DNA of 64,000 bases, from NCBI RefSeq assembly GCF_000785785.1, contig NZ_JRQN01000013.1:1-64000 (forward strand), given 5' to 3'. Of this stretch, positions 18,360 through 28,667 are shown one piece after another. Source of the DNA: Streptococcus uberis. Its GTDB lineage: Bacteria > Bacillota > Bacilli > Lactobacillales > Streptococcaceae. Under the pieces are notes generated by a model. The model was not told where the DNA came from. It did no database searches and worked only from the letters and a program-made list of their open reading frames with translations. The translations under genes and the position numbers were made by a program. Each line of letters starts with the position of its first letter. The stretch's first letter is position 1.

Positions 18360-20999
18360 TTACTTAGCCTCATACCAGGTTTTACCTGTATTTTCATCAG
18401 CCAAGAGAGGAACAGATAAGGTAACAGCCCCTTCCATTGTTTCTTTCACCAAAGTCTTCACAGCATCTAATTCATCATTTGGAACTTCTAAGACAATTTC
18501 ATCATGCACTTGAAGAAGCATTTTTGCCTTAAACTGCCCTTCAACTAAAGCTTTATCTAAGTTAATCATGGCAATTTTTAGGATATCAGCTGCGCTACCT
18601 TGAATTGGTGAGTTAATAGCTGTTCGCTCCGCAAATGACCGAATGTTGAAATTACGAGAATTGATATCTGGTAATTCACGACGTCGGTTAAAGAGCGTCT
18701 CAACATAACCCGTGTCTTTAGCATCGCGCACAACATTTTCCATGTAAGCCTTAATGCCTGGATAACGGTCAAAGTAAGTTTCAATGTATTCTTTAGCTTG
18801 TTTACGCGTAATCCCAAGGTTATTTGATAAGCCAAAATCAGAGATACCATAGACGATACCAAAGTTAACAGCTTTAGCATTACGACGATCATTTGGCGTA
18901 ACATCTTCTTCTTTGTCAATACCAAAGACACGCATAGCAGTCGACGTATGGATATCAGCATTTTCTTTAAAAGCTGATATCAGATGCTCATCCCCAGAAA
19001 TGTGGGCAAGCACGCGCAATTCAATTTGTGAATAGTCAGAACTTAATAAAACGGCATCTTCTGAAGAGGGTAAGAAAGCCTTCCGAATTAAACGTCCTTG
19101 TTCCAAACGAACAGGAATATTTTGCAGGTTTGGATCAGAACTTGAGAGACGACCAGTCTGGGTCAAATCTTGCACATAACGGGTATGAATTTTGCCATCC
19201 GCCATGATGTAATCTTGTAAACCAATCACATAAGTTGACTGTAATTTACTAATCTGACGGTAGTCTAAAATCTTAGCAACAATTGGCGCAATTGGTGCTA
19301 GACGTTCCAAAACATCCACGGCTGTTGAGTACCCTGTTTTAGTTTTCTTCGTCATTTCTAGAGGTAATTGCATCTTCTCAAACAAGATTGAGCCCAATTG
19401 TTTTGGTGAGTTAATATTGAACTCTTCGCCAGCCATCTCATATATTTCCTGAGTAAGGCTTTCAATGACTGCTTTGTTTTGCTCTGCCATCTCTTGCAGA
19501 CTTGACTTATTAACCGTGATTCCCGCAATTTCCATCTTAGCTAAGACGTTGGCCAGTGGCAACTCAATATCAAAAAAGAGGTCTTCTTCCTTATTAACTG
19601 CCAACTTATCTAAGATAATTGCTCTGCTATCAACCAGAACCTGAATCTTCCGAGCCAAGTGCTCAAATAATAGGTCTTCTTCAGGAAAGGCACGCTTGAC
19701 ACCTTTGCCATAGACCAGTTCATCGGCTTCCAGACTGTGGTTGGTATGGAGGCGTGCTATGGTCGCTAGCTCATTGTCCTCGATATTTGATAGGAGGTAA
19801 TTAGCTAGGCGAGCATCATATGTCGCTTGAGGCAGGTCGATTCCTAGGTGACTAAAGAGCACCTTACTACGCTTAAAATCATAGGTTGCAATTGGTTCTG
19901 CTAAGCGTTTTTTAAAACGAGGACCAGTCAGGAGTGTCCGATCTTTTGAAACATAAATATGGTCACTATTGCCCCATGCAAAAGCATGAATGTCTTCTCT
20001 GTGATAATTATCTTTGAGAATTTCAAAGTAGAAAAGGTCTTGATCCGTGAAAATAATTTGATCTTCACTGGTTACTACTTCAAAATGAATCGATTCCTTT
20101 TCTTGCGGTACTTCTGCCTCTAAAGCGGCTTTAAGCTGTTTAAAGTCCATTTCATCATAGAAGTCCATCAGAACTTGAACATTAGGACCATGATAAACTA
20201 AATCATCCAAACCAATTGTGATTGGAGACTCGGTATTGATTGTAGCCAAAGTTTTAGAAAGAAAAGCTTGTTCTTTGTCATTAATCAAGTTTTCTTTCAT
20301 TTTAGAAGCTTTGAAACTATCAATATTAGCATAAATGCCTTCTAAACTGCCATATTCATGAAGTAATTTCAGACCTGTTTTTTCACCAATCTTAGTGACT
20401 CCAGGGATATTATCTGATTTATCACCCATCAGGGCCTTCAAGTCAACAAACTGTTCTGGTGTAAGCCCCATTTTTTCCATAAGGTAGTCTGGCGTAAATT
20501 CTTCAAATTCAGCAACACCTTTTTTAGAAATTTCAACCACCGTATTGGCATCTGTTAACTGAATTAAGTCCTTATCACCACTAACGATAGTCACATCAAA
20601 TGGCACTTCTGTTTTTTCAGCCATCTTATCCAAGGTACCAATGATATCATCAGCTTCATAATTGGCAAGATCATAAAAAGGCACGCCTAGAGCTGTTAAC
20701 ATCTCACGGACATAGGGAAACTGTTCTCTGAATTCATCTGGTGTTTTTGCACGTCCCGCTTTGTAATCCGCAAACATTTCTGTTCTAAAAGTTGTTTTAC
20801 CTGCATCAAAAGCTACTAAAATATGAGTGGGCTGAACACGTTTCATCATATGATCAAGCATTAAGTGAAAACCATAAATAGCATTGGTATGCAAACCACT
20901 ATGATTTTTAAAGCGATCAATTTGATTATATAAGGCAAAAAAGGCACGAAAGGCTACCGATGAGCCATCAATTAATAATAATTTATTCTTGTTTTCCAT
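18360..20999 (-). CDS. polA: DNA polymerase I
   Basis: 879 aa enzyme for gap filling and primer removal. Residues ~1-290 are the 5'-3' exonuclease (LLIDGSSVAFRAFFAL; GDKDLIQL; GDKSDNIPGVTKIGEKTG). The middle proofreading-like domain lacks the usual DEDD residues, as in other streptococci. The polymerase domain shows DPNLQNIPVR, SSDYSQIELRVLAHISGD and LQVHDEIVLEVP. The frame is intact over 2.6 kb, a useful contrast with the broken neighbours. Confidence 0.97.
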   Translation of the reverse strand: MENKNKLLLIDGSSVAFRAFFALYNQIDRFKNHSGLHTNAIYGFHLMLDHMMKRVQPTHILVAFDAGKTTFRTEMFADYKAGRAKTPDEFREQFPYVREMLTALGVPFYDLANYEADDIIGTLDKMAEKTEVPFDVTIVSGDKDLIQLTDANTVVEISKKGVAEFEEFTPDYLMEKMGLTPEQFVDLKALMGDKSDNIPGVTKIGEKTGLKLLHEYGSLEGIYANIDSFKASKMKENLINDKEQAFLSKTLATINTESPITIGLDDLVYHGPNVQVLMDFYDEMDFKQLKAALEAEVPQEKESIHFEVVTSEDQIIFTDQDLFYFEILKDNYHREDIHAFAWGNSDHIYVSKDRTLLTGPRFKKRLAEPIATYDFKRSKVLFSHLGIDLPQATYDARLANYLLSNIEDNELATIARLHTNHSLEADELVYGKGVKRAFPEEDLLFEHLARKIQVLVDSRAIILDKLAVNKEEDLFFDIELPLANVLAKMEIAGITVNKSSLQEMAEQNKAVIESLTQEIYEMAGEEFNINSPKQLGSILFEKMQLPLEMTKKTKTGYSTAVDVLERLAPIAPIVAKILDYRQISKLQSTYVIGLQDYIMADGKIHTRYVQDLTQTGRLSSSDPNLQNIPVRLEQGRLIRKAFLPSSEDAVLLSSDYSQIELRVLAHISGDEHLISAFKENADIHTSTAMRVFGIDKEEDVTPNDRRNAKAVNFGIVYGISDFGLSNNLGITRKQAKEYIETYFDRYPGIKAYMENVVRDAKDTGYVETLFNRRRELPDINSRNFNIRSFAERTAINSPIQGSAADILKIAMINLDKALVEGQFKAKMLLQVHDEIVLEVPNDELDAVKTLVKETMEGAVTLSVPLLADENTGKTWYEAK

Positions 21000-21064
21000 A
21001 GTCTCATTATAACACAGTTACGTCCTTATACCGCAAAGAAGACATTGCTTTTGGTCTCTCAAAC

Positions 21065-21094
21065 AAAAATCCCCGAAATTAATCGAGGATTTTT
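21065..21094 (-). terminator. opu operon terminator
   Basis: Stem AAAAATCCCCGA / TCGAGGATTTTT with one mismatch, between the opuABC stop and polA; T runs on both strands. Confidence 0.8.
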
Positions 21095-21114
21095 AGAGAT
21101 AAGTTTTTTTGAGA

Positions 21115-22842
21115 CTATTTTGTCCAGTCAGCTACTTTTTCTGGATTTGCTTTAATCCATTTCTTAGCTGCATCTGCTGGGTCCATACCTTCATTCATAT
21201 CAAGCATGACTGATTCCATATCTTTTGTAGTCCAGTGGAATTTATCAACAATTTTATAGAGTTTTGGTTTATCTTTTTTCAAACCAAGTCGAGCAATTGT
21301 ATTAATATTTTCTGAACTACCTAAAGTTTTCTTAGGATCTTTCAAATACTTCAATTTATATTTTGAGAACATCCAGTGTGGTGACCAACCTGTAACAACA
21401 ATTTCTTGCTTATTTTTATAAGCTTTATCAAGTGAAGTCGTCATAGCTCCTGTTGAAGATAAAACTAACTCCCAATCAGATAAATTACCATAAGCTTTTA
21501 TTGTTTTCTTCGTAGCAGTCGTAATACCTGCTCCAGGTTCAATACCTGTTATTTTCTTTTTAGCTTGGTCAGATAGGTCTTCTATACTGTTAACATCTTT
21601 CATGTAAGTCGGAACAACTAAGCCCAATTTAGTGCCATTTAAGTTTGGCCCCAAATCTTCTAGTTTATTCTTATATTTTTTCATGTGTTCTGCTTGTGTT
21701 ACTGGTAACCAAGGACTTACTGAGAAATCTGCATCACCATTAGCAACTGTTTGCCACATCACGGCATTATCTAAAGGTGTAATTTCAACTTGATAACCTT
21801 TTTGTTTCAAGACTTCAGCAATGACATTTGTTGAGGCAATCTCTGAATCCCATTGCATATAGGCGATTTTAACCTTTTCTCCAATTTCACTATTCCCTGA
21901 AGCCATTTTAACTACTGTCTGGCCTAAAGCTGACAATACAAAAACAGCAATTGTCGCTAATCCAACTAATTTGTTTGTTTTACTAGATTTAGCTTTATCT
22001 TCTTGTTTGGTATTAAAACTTTGTGTTGTACGGTCTAAAATGATAGCTAAAATAACCAAGGCTAAACCAGATACAAATCCTGTTCCAATGTCCGCATGTT
22101 GTAAGGCTGACAAAACTTTTCGTCCAAGACCAGGAGCGCCAATCATTGACCCCGTAACAACCATTGATAAGGCGAGCATCATGGTTTGGTTAATACCTGC
22201 CATAATAGTATTTTTTGCTAACGGCAACTCAACTTTAAACAACTTTTGTTTGCTTGTTGACCCAAAGGAATCCGCTGCTTCAACTAATTCTGTTGAAATT
22301 TCACGAATACCTAAATTAGTAAAGCGAACGGTTGGAGGTAGAGCAAAGATAACCGATGCAAAGACCCCAGGAACCATTCCGATACCAAAGAAGGCTACTG
22401 CCGGAATAAGGTAAACAAAAGCTGGCATGGTTTGCATAAAGTCTAATATGGGATTAACAATATTTCGAACGGCAGTCTTTTTAGCCATCCAAATCCCCAA
22501 TGGCACACCAATCACAATGGAAATTAAACTGGCAACTACCACCAAAGTAAAGGTATTAATTAAGTCTTCCCATAATCCTTGGTTGTAAATAAAAAGTAAT
22601 CCTAATAGAGTAAATACCGGTAAGGGCCATTTCTTCTTTGATAAAAAATAAACTGCAATCGTAATTAATAGGATAAATAATAAGGCAGGGATAAATAAAA
22701 GGGTATTGGTCATCCAATCCATCAGATGGTTACCAACTGTTTGCATCACATCAAACAAACCAGAAAATGTTTTCGTTACCCATTCTGTTATATTTTCTAC
22801 CAGTTGTGAAACTGGTATTTTCGTCTGTAATAAATTCTCCAA
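21115..22842 (-). CDS. opuABC: Glycine betaine ABC transporter, fused permease and substrate-binding protein OpuABC
   Basis: 575 aa: N-terminal membrane domain with the binding-protein-dependent permease signature (GVPLGIWMAKKTA...; EAADSFGSTSKQKLFKVELP) followed by an extracellular betaine-binding domain from residue ~310 (GEKVKIAYMQWDSEIASTNV; VTGWSPHWMFSKYKLKYL). This fusion is the OpuA type of Lactococcus and streptococci. Translation appears to start at TTG: an aaggag lies 8 bases before it, while the intervening ATG at 22850 is out of frame and soon stops. It follows opuAA by 18 bases. Confidence 0.93.
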   Translation of the reverse strand: MENLLQTKIPVSQLVENITEWVTKTFSGLFDVMQTVGNHLMDWMTNTLLFIPALLFILLITIAVYFLSKKKWPLPVFTLLGLLFIYNQGLWEDLINTFTLVVVASLISIVIGVPLGIWMAKKTAVRNIVNPILDFMQTMPAFVYLIPAVAFFGIGMVPGVFASVIFALPPTVRFTNLGIREISTELVEAADSFGSTSKQKLFKVELPLAKNTIMAGINQTMMLALSMVVTGSMIGAPGLGRKVLSALQHADIGTGFVSGLALVILAIILDRTTQSFNTKQEDKAKSSKTNKLVGLATIAVFVLSALGQTVVKMASGNSEIGEKVKIAYMQWDSEIASTNVIAEVLKQKGYQVEITPLDNAVMWQTVANGDADFSVSPWLPVTQAEHMKKYKNKLEDLGPNLNGTKLGLVVPTYMKDVNSIEDLSDQAKKKITGIEPGAGITTATKKTIKAYGNLSDWELVLSSTGAMTTSLDKAYKNKQEIVVTGWSPHWMFSKYKLKYLKDPKKTLGSSENINTIARLGLKKDKPKLYKIVDKFHWTTKDMESVMLDMNEGMDPADAAKKWIKANPEKVADWTK

Positions 22843-22860
22843 AATAACATCTCCTTCTGA

Positions 22861-24137
22861 TTAATTTTGAGCTTGTAGTTCTTGTAATTCTTGCTCTTCT
22901 TGAAGCGTAGTAGTAACTTCTTTAGTATCTGTCGCAGTTACTTCCTCTTCTGAGTCATCAGATACATTGGCAAGAGCTCAATAACACGTCCTCGAATAAT
23001 GACTCCTAAGAGACGATTATTTTCGTCAGTTACTGCAATCGGTGCAGATGAATCATAGATTAATGGCATAATATCTGTAATTACAGTATCCTTGCTGACT
23101 GTGCGAACTTCAGGGTCAATGACTTCTGACAGTGGTAATGCTTTTTTTCGAGCTTCAATTGCTGCGTCGGTAGTCAGGGTACCAACCAATTGGCGACGGC
23201 GATTTGTAGCCATTAGCATTGAAACTTCTTCGGTGTGCATACGATTCAGAGCAACCTGAGGCCCATCTATTTCAATGTTTGCAGTGAATGGTTTAATCAT
23301 AATATTTTGAGCTGTCAAAACTTTTGATCTATCAACATCTTCAACGAACTCACGAACAAAATCATTTGCTGGATTGGTCAAGATTTCTTCACCCGTTCCA
23401 ATTTGCATAATTTTACCATCTTTCATTAATGCAATACGGTCACCAATTCTGAGCGCCTCATTGAGGTCATGACTGATAAAGATGATGGTTTGTTCAGTTG
23501 ATGCTTGTAGTTCCACCAATTCATCTTGCATATCTCGACGAATCAATGGATCAAGTGCTGAGAAGGCCTCATCCATTAAGAGAATCTTCGGACCATTCGC
23601 CAATGCACGGGCAAGTCCGACACGCTGTTGCATTCCTCCAGATAACTGATTAGGATATTGATCTTTAAAGTTTAAGAGACCTGCATTTTCAAGTGCTTTT
23701 TCTGCTCTTTCTTGTCGTTCTGCTTTAGGAACCCCCCTCAATTCCAAACCAAATTCTGTATTTTCAAGAATGGTACGGTGTGGAAATAATGCAAAACTTT
23801 GAAAAACCATATTAATATCATGTCGTCTTACTTCCCTTAAATTCTCAGGATTCATCTTGGAGATGTCTTTACCTACTAATTGGATACTTCCTGAGGAAGG
23901 TTCAATTAAACGGTTAATCATCCGAACTAAAGTTGATTTACCTGAGCCAGATAAGCCCATGATAACAAATATTTCTCCTTCTTTAACATCAAAGCTAGCA
24001 TCATAGACACCTACAGTAGCACCTGTTTGCTTTAATATTTCCGTTTTACTCTTTCCTTGTTTAACGAGCTCTAAAGCTGCTTTTTGTTTTTTTCCAAAAA
24101 TCTTAGTCAGATTTTTTACTTCTAAAATATTACCCAT
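22861..24137 (-). CDS. opuAA: Glycine betaine ABC transporter ATPase OpuAA, C-terminus frameshifted
   Basis: ATPase with Walker [10 protein letters not shown], signature [14 protein letters not shown] and Walker [13 protein letters not shown], followed by tandem CBS domains (from ~residue 260) that sense ionic strength in the OpuA family. The visible frame ends at 22938; adding one C at 22971 restores [17 protein letters not shown] and an acidic, glutamine-rich tail ending at 22861, total 425 aa. Acidic tails after the CBS pair are known to tune osmosensing. The ATG after gggag is used, 57 bases inside the longest frame. First gene of the opu operon. Confidence 0.92.
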
Positions 24138-24248
24138 GTAATAATCTTCTCCCAATCTGTATATTTTCCAGTGATAAAAAAACAAGTTTCTCACTTGTTC
24201 AGGAATAATTTTTAATAATAAAATAACATTATCAAACAGAACACTTTT

Positions 24249-24278
24249 ATGTTATCATGTGTGGTCACTTTTTGTCAA
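24249..24278 (-). promoter_or_regulatory. opu operon promoter
   Basis: Minus-strand TTGACA (24273-24278) and TAACAT (24249-24254) are 18 bases apart. A cre-like sequence GGAAAACGTTAACA (24312-24325, one mismatch) lies about 35 bases upstream, position unusual for CcpA repression. Confidence 0.55.
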
Positions 24279-24362
24279 CTATTATGCTATCAACAAATGC
24301 TTTCACATCAAGGAAAACGTTAACAAAGTCAATGCTTTTTAAGATAAGTGACCTAACTAAAA

Positions 24363-24394
24363 ATAAGAACAGTCTCAGAACTGTTCTTATTTTT
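24363..24394. terminator. Terminator after the lipid kinase gene
   Basis: ATAAGAACAGT / ACTGTTCTTAT with a 6-nt loop and T runs on both strands. Confidence 0.85.
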
Positions 24395-24395
24395 T

Positions 24396-25289
24396 CTAAT
24401 CTTTTTTACATGTATAAACTTTAATGTGTTTTGGCAGAATGGCTAGTGAAACAGGTAAGTGATCTCCTTGGTCACCATCAACATTTGTCTGGAGATCAGC
24501 TGATTTTACAGAAATATTGACTTTCTTAGCGCGTTTATAGGAAACTAGTGGCTTACTTGTTTGGTCTTTTTTCAATAATCCCGGTAAAGCTTCCAATGTT
24601 TCAAGGAAATTTTTATCTTTGGTCAGGATTAGATGCAAATAGCCATCATCTACTTTAGCATCAGGGGTAAAATTATCATAGCCTCCCACTGAGTTAGTTA
24701 ATGCAATTAACAGCAGTGACCCTTCCACTCTTGCCTTTTTTCCATCATAAACAACTTGAAATTCATAACTTTTATTTTTTAGAACATGTTGTAAACCTGA
24801 GACAAAATAAGCTATTGGTCCCAATTTTGTCTTTAAGTTATCATCAACATGATTGATGGATTCTGGTATGTTTCCAATAGCAACGATATTTGTGAAGTAG
24901 GACTGATTGATTTTTCCGATATCTAATTCCTGTGTATCTTCCAAATTCATATTTGCAATTGCTTCTTCAGGATTAATAGGGATACCTAGTGATCGAGCTA
25001 AATCATTTACAGTACCAAGTGGAAAGAAACCAAAATGAGGCTTGTATGTTTGCTCTGCAATACCACTTATACCTTCATTAACGGTTCCATCCCCGCCCAT
25101 TACAAAAACACTATGGTAACCTTTGTCAGCAGCCTCTCGTGCAAATGCTTTGCCGTCACCTAGTTTCTCAGTTATTTTAACATCCACGTGTTCAAAGTGA
25201 CCCTTTAATTTCTTTATAGCTGCTTCTTTGTAAGACTCTGCTTTTTCCCCACCTGAAGCTGAGTTAACAATCAAAAGTGCATTTTTCAT
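24396..25289 (-). CDS. Diacylglycerol/lipid kinase family protein (DagK/YegS-like)
   Basis: 297-aa lipid kinase. The nucleotide-binding motif VMGGDGTVNEG and the LGTVNDLARSLG segment place it in the DAGK catalytic family. Members phosphorylate diacylglycerol (recycling lipid released by lipoteichoic acid synthesis) or other lipids; the exact substrate is not determined. The ATG at residue 34 of the longest frame, with aagga upstream, matches family N-termini (KNALLIVNSASGG). Convergent features on both sides make it a single-gene unit. Confidence 0.88.
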   Translation of the reverse strand: MKNALLIVNSASGGEKAESYKEAAIKKLKGHFEHVDVKITEKLGDGKAFAREAADKGYHSVFVMGGDGTVNEGISGIAEQTYKPHFGFFPLGTVNDLARSLGIPINPEEAIANMNLEDTQELDIGKINQSYFTNIVAIGNIPESINHVDDNLKTKLGPIAYFVSGLQHVLKNKSYEFQVVYDGKKARVEGSLLLIALTNSVGGYDNFTPDAKVDDGYLHLILTKDKNFLETLEALPGLLKKDQTSKPLVSYKRAKKVNISVKSADLQTNVDGDQGDHLPVSLAILPKHIKVYTCKKD

Positions 25290-25373
25290 AATCTGTTTCC
25301 TTTCTCTTGTTCCATTTCTTGTCTTCATTTTAGCATAATCTCTACTATTTTCTGGAAATAAACCGTTAAAACT

Positions 25374-25401
25374 AAAAATACCAAACAAAGTTGGTATTTT
25401 T
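25374..25401. terminator. Terminator after ulaG
   Basis: AAAAATACCAA / TTGGTATTTTT, bidirectional, immediately past the ulaG stop. Confidence 0.85.
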
Positions 25402-25406
25402 TTAGC

Positions 25407-26498
25407 TTATAATAGTGACTTAAATTGAATATTTGAATCTTCTAAGAAGCAATCATCAAATCCTCTTGGATGATGGTATTCAATACGATCCTTATCTTGA
25501 GGATAAGTGTATTTCCCTCCAACTTCCCATATAAATGGATGGAATTGGTATTGTAAACGTTCTTGACGCATTTTCCACAGTTCAAGGATTTCATCTGTTG
25601 ATGCCATAAAGTTAGACCAGATGTCATAGTGAACAGGAATAATAACCTTGGCACGGAGATTTTCTGCCATTCTTAGAAGGTCTATTGACGTCATCTTGTC
25701 TTGAATACCAAGAGGGTTTTCGCCATAGTTATTAAGGGCGACATCAATTTTATAATCACGACCATGCTTAGCAAAATAGTTTGAGAAGTGTGAGTCTGCA
25801 CCGTGATAGATTGTACCACCTGGTGTTTCAAAAATGTAGTTGACTGCTTTACGTGCCATTTCTTCATCAGTTACTGCTAAGCCAGCCAACTCACCACCTT
25901 GGTCGTCTGCACCTGCAACTGGAAGGGTTACTAAACACGTTCTATCAAAAGATTCTACAGCTGTTACAGTCATATCTTTGATAGTAAAGCTATCACCAGG
26001 CTTAACAATCATGATACGTTCTTCTGGAACACCCCATTTTTTCCAAATTTCACCACATTCATATGGGCCAACAAATTTAACATGGTCCAATTTAGGATTA
26101 TTAATAATAGCAGCCGCAGTATTAATATCAATATGATCACTATGGAAGTGAGAAACTAAATAATAATCTAACTCATTAATCGCAAATGGATCAATGACCA
26201 TTGGTTGTGCCCGAAGATTTGGTTGTAATTTACGAACACCAGCCATATTGGCCATTTGATGTCCACGAACCATATCTTTAACTTTTTTAGTTGACTTGCC
26301 ACGGTTAGACCATAAGTCCATAACGATATTAGCGCCACCAGGTGTTTTCACCCAAATGCCACAATTTCCTAACCACCACATTGCAAAATTATCTGCAGGG
26401 ACTACTTCTTCTTCAATTTCTTCATTTAACCAAGTACCCCATTCTGGAAATGTACTTAATATCCATGACTCGCGTGTAATATCCTGAACCTTAGCCAT
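25407..26498 (-). CDS. ulaG: L-ascorbate-6-phosphate lactonase UlaG
   Basis: Metallo-beta-lactamase-fold lactonase of 363 aa that opens L-ascorbate 6-phosphate to 3-keto-L-gulonate 6-phosphate. Metal ligands appear in VSHFHSDHIDI, the aspartate of YHGADSHF and IIPVHYDIW. It has its own promoter carrying the same 34-base operator as ulaA, and follows the PRD regulator gene in the same direction. Confidence 0.95.
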   Translation of the reverse strand: MAKVQDITRESWILSTFPEWGTWLNEEIEEEVVPADNFAMWWLGNCGIWVKTPGGANIVMDLWSNRGKSTKKVKDMVRGHQMANMAGVRKLQPNLRAQPMVIDPFAINELDYYLVSHFHSDHIDINTAAAIINNPKLDHVKFVGPYECGEIWKKWGVPEERIMIVKPGDSFTIKDMTVTAVESFDRTCLVTLPVAGADDQGGELAGLAVTDEEMARKAVNYIFETPGGTIYHGADSHFSNYFAKHGRDYKIDVALNNYGENPLGIQDKMTSIDLLRMAENLRAKVIIPVHYDIWSNFMASTDEILELWKMRQERLQYQFHPFIWEVGGKYTYPQDKDRIEYHHPRGFDDCFLEDSNIQFKSLL

Positions 26499-26540
26499 TA
26501 TTAGCTCCTCCGATTTTCATTATTTCTACACTTTAAGTAT

Positions 26541-26594
26541 AAGACGAAATCAGTCAATAAAAAAGACCAAGTGTCACACAAGTTTGTGTTCAAA
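26541..26594 (-). promoter_or_regulatory. ulaG promoter with the shared ula operator
   Basis: A 34-base block at 26561-26594 is nearly identical to one before ulaA (33573-33606). Its core is the inverted pair TCACACA...TGTGTTCA. On the minus strand it is followed by a T6 -35, 17 bases and TATACT, the same spacing as at ulaA. This fits an activator bound directly upstream of -35, most likely the adjacent PRD regulator. Confidence 0.75.
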
Positions 26595-26638
26595 AGTGGA
26601 TGCATTTTGGTAAACAATTGCTCTGATAAAAACTAAAA

Positions 26639-26676
26639 ATCCCCAGTCATTTTCTACCATTTAGAAATACTGAGGG
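26639..26676 (-). terminator. Terminator of the PRD regulator gene
   Basis: CCCTCAGTATTTCT pairs with AGAAAATGACTGGGG on the minus strand and is followed by ATTTTTAG. Confidence 0.75.
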
Positions 26677-26683
26677 CTTCACA

Positions 26684-28357
26684 TTATTCAATTTGCTGAC
26701 GATCAAGAACATCTTGTACAAGCTCTTGTCGCATTAACTTTTCAATCTGACTCTTTAATATATAGACATCTTCACTATTATCTATATATGGTGCAATTGT
26801 TTTTTCAAGGTGTTCTGAAAAATAAAGATGTTCAGTTACTGAGCCTTTCCTAGTAGTTCGTAAAAGAACGACTATATTTTCATCTGTTAAAATCGGATTA
26901 ACAACTAAAACAGGAAATAGACTTTCTAAGCCTTCACTAGTTGTCACTACAAAATCAACTGTCAATAAATCACTAATACTCTGAAATTGTTCAGTCGTTA
27001 AAACAGCTTCTATTTGACTGTTAATGAGGTATTGTTGGCACTGCTTATACAGTAACTTTTGCAAGGCTATCCCGTCATCTGACACAATCACTACTGAAGA
27101 CGCCTTTAATTTTTTTTGACTGTTTCTTAATTCACCACCTAAGTGAATTGTCAAATAAGCAATATCATCTTCAGATAGACTGAGATGCCATGCTTCTTCT
27201 AAAATCGAAGTACAGGTTTGTGTCATATTAAACAATTGTTCATATTTATATTTAATATGCTTGGTTAAGGGGTTTACCGATGAGATACCATAAGTTTTTC
27301 TATAAATTAATGCCTTACAGTGGGTTGTTAACTGTCTAATAAGATCACTTTTATGAGTAAATTTTAAATCAAAACGATCTTCTAAAGCATTTAGAAAATG
27401 TCGCAAAGTGACACGCATAGCATCATAGTCAGGACTTTCAACATGATTGTCTTTATCCTTCCGGAAAGATAGCATCAGCATGGCTACCAAGCCAATTTCA
27501 ATATCATCTAAATGAAGTTTAAAGTGATTAAAGAGTTCTTTGGCCAAATCTTTGGCAATATAATATTCCTTGCGTTTCCAGATGAGATTAAAATCTTTTC
27601 GTAACGATTCCTTCACATCATTGCTGTACTGCATATTTCGGTAGCTAAGTAGGATAAAAGGTAATATTTGAATCATAAATTGGCTATCTTGACTGTTGAT
27701 TCGTTTCCCCAAATTTGCCTGTGATACAGGTAAGTAAGCATTTAAAAATTGACCAACTTCCTTTGAAAAATAGGTCGTTGTTTCTAAGGTTTTTGCCAGT
27801 TTATGATCAAAATAATCAATGAAAGTCGAATTTTTCCCATGATAGATAGAATCCAGTAATTTATATAAAAACTGAATAAATGATAAGGGATGACATTCAA
27901 AATAGTAGCCTCTCGTTTTTGTAGAATGCAATTGAATAGAATATTCCTTACTTGCTAGGAGGTTTCTCAGTTCATTTAAGTCATTTAATACTGTATTTCT
28001 TGAGACATCATTAAGTTGCATTAGACGGTCTATTGTTACCCTTTTTGTTGAAACAACAATGTAAATGGCTGATAGTTTCATTCGCTCATCACTTTTCATG
28101 ACATAGTTGTAATCATCTACATCCTGCAATAATAATTGGCAAGCTTTTTTTTGTTGGGCATTTAATAAAATACCAATGCGTGGTAATGATACAATCTGAG
28201 CTACTGAATCTGGCAAAGCCTCATTAATTTTCTCTAAGTGATAATAGACTTTTCTTCGAGATTGTTCTAAAGACTGTGAAATGGTCATAACAGTCTCAGC
28301 TTTCTCCAACTTAATTAAGTAAGATAAAAGGTCATAGCTTTTTTTATCCAGTAACAT
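26684..28357 (-). CDS. PRD-containing transcriptional regulator (BglG/MtlR type) of the ula locus
   Basis: About 557 aa. N-terminal HTH domains (residues ~1-160), two PTS regulation domains (histidines in the ~180-400 region, e.g. YLTIHLGGELRNSQKK) and an EIIB-like segment after ~405 (ASSVVIVSDDGIALQKLL). Such regulators are switched by PTS phosphorylation at PRD histidines and, when dephosphorylated by an incoming sugar, activate transcription. Position between ulaG and ulaF and the two matching operator copies point to control of ascorbate use. The third Met of the longest frame, after a gggg site, is taken as start. Confidence 0.85.
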   Translation of the reverse strand: MLLDKKSYDLLSYLIKLEKAETVMTISQSLEQSRRKVYYHLEKINEALPDSVAQIVSLPRIGILLNAQQKKACQLLLQDVDDYNYVMKSDERMKLSAIYIVVSTKRVTIDRLMQLNDVSRNTVLNDLNELRNLLASKEYSIQLHSTKTRGYYFECHPLSFIQFLYKLLDSIYHGKNSTFIDYFDHKLAKTLETTTYFSKEVGQFLNAYLPVSQANLGKRINSQDSQFMIQILPFILLSYRNMQYSNDVKESLRKDFNLIWKRKEYYIAKDLAKELFNHFKLHLDDIEIGLVAMLMLSFRKDKDNHVESPDYDAMRVTLRHFLNALEDRFDLKFTHKSDLIRQLTTHCKALIYRKTYGISSVNPLTKHIKYKYEQLFNMTQTCTSILEEAWHLSLSEDDIAYLTIHLGGELRNSQKKLKASSVVIVSDDGIALQKLLYKQCQQYLINSQIEAVLTTEQFQSISDLLTVDFVVTTSEGLESLFPVLVVNPILTDENIVVLLRTTRKGSVTEHLYFSEHLEKTIAPYIDNSEDVYILKSQIEKLMRQELVQDVLDRQQIE

Positions 28358-28432
28358 TGGTGACATCCCCCACACTCAATACTCTTTTTTTGTGTCTCTA
28401 TAGTTGTTCATAAAGAGAAAACATTGCCATTA

Positions 28433-28468
28433 TACCAAAAAAAGGTTGAGGCGACTAGGTCACCTCAA
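28433..28468 (-). terminator. ula operon terminator
   Basis: TTGAGGTGA / TCGCCTCAA stem (one mismatch) then a T7 run on the minus strand, about 200 bases after ulaF. The interval 28470-28665 holds no ORF or RNA that I recognise. Confidence 0.7.
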
Positions 28469-28667
28469 ACAATGGTTAACAAACATTTAATCACATCTCT
28501 TCTCTATAAGAGTAAACGATGACAAGAATAACTTGACATTACCACCTTAACATCAAATGGTACAATTGTTACACATTTCCTATAACTAGTGAAATCCTTG
28601 GTTTCAATCCTACCTTCGAAGTCAACTTTTTTATAGTAAATTGGTGATTGATTTTAGTTTTATCAAA

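Noticed and set aside
24312..24325. cre site controlling opu
   Set aside because: One mismatch to consensus but located ~35 bases upstream of -35, and catabolite control of betaine uptake is not expected; kept only as a note.
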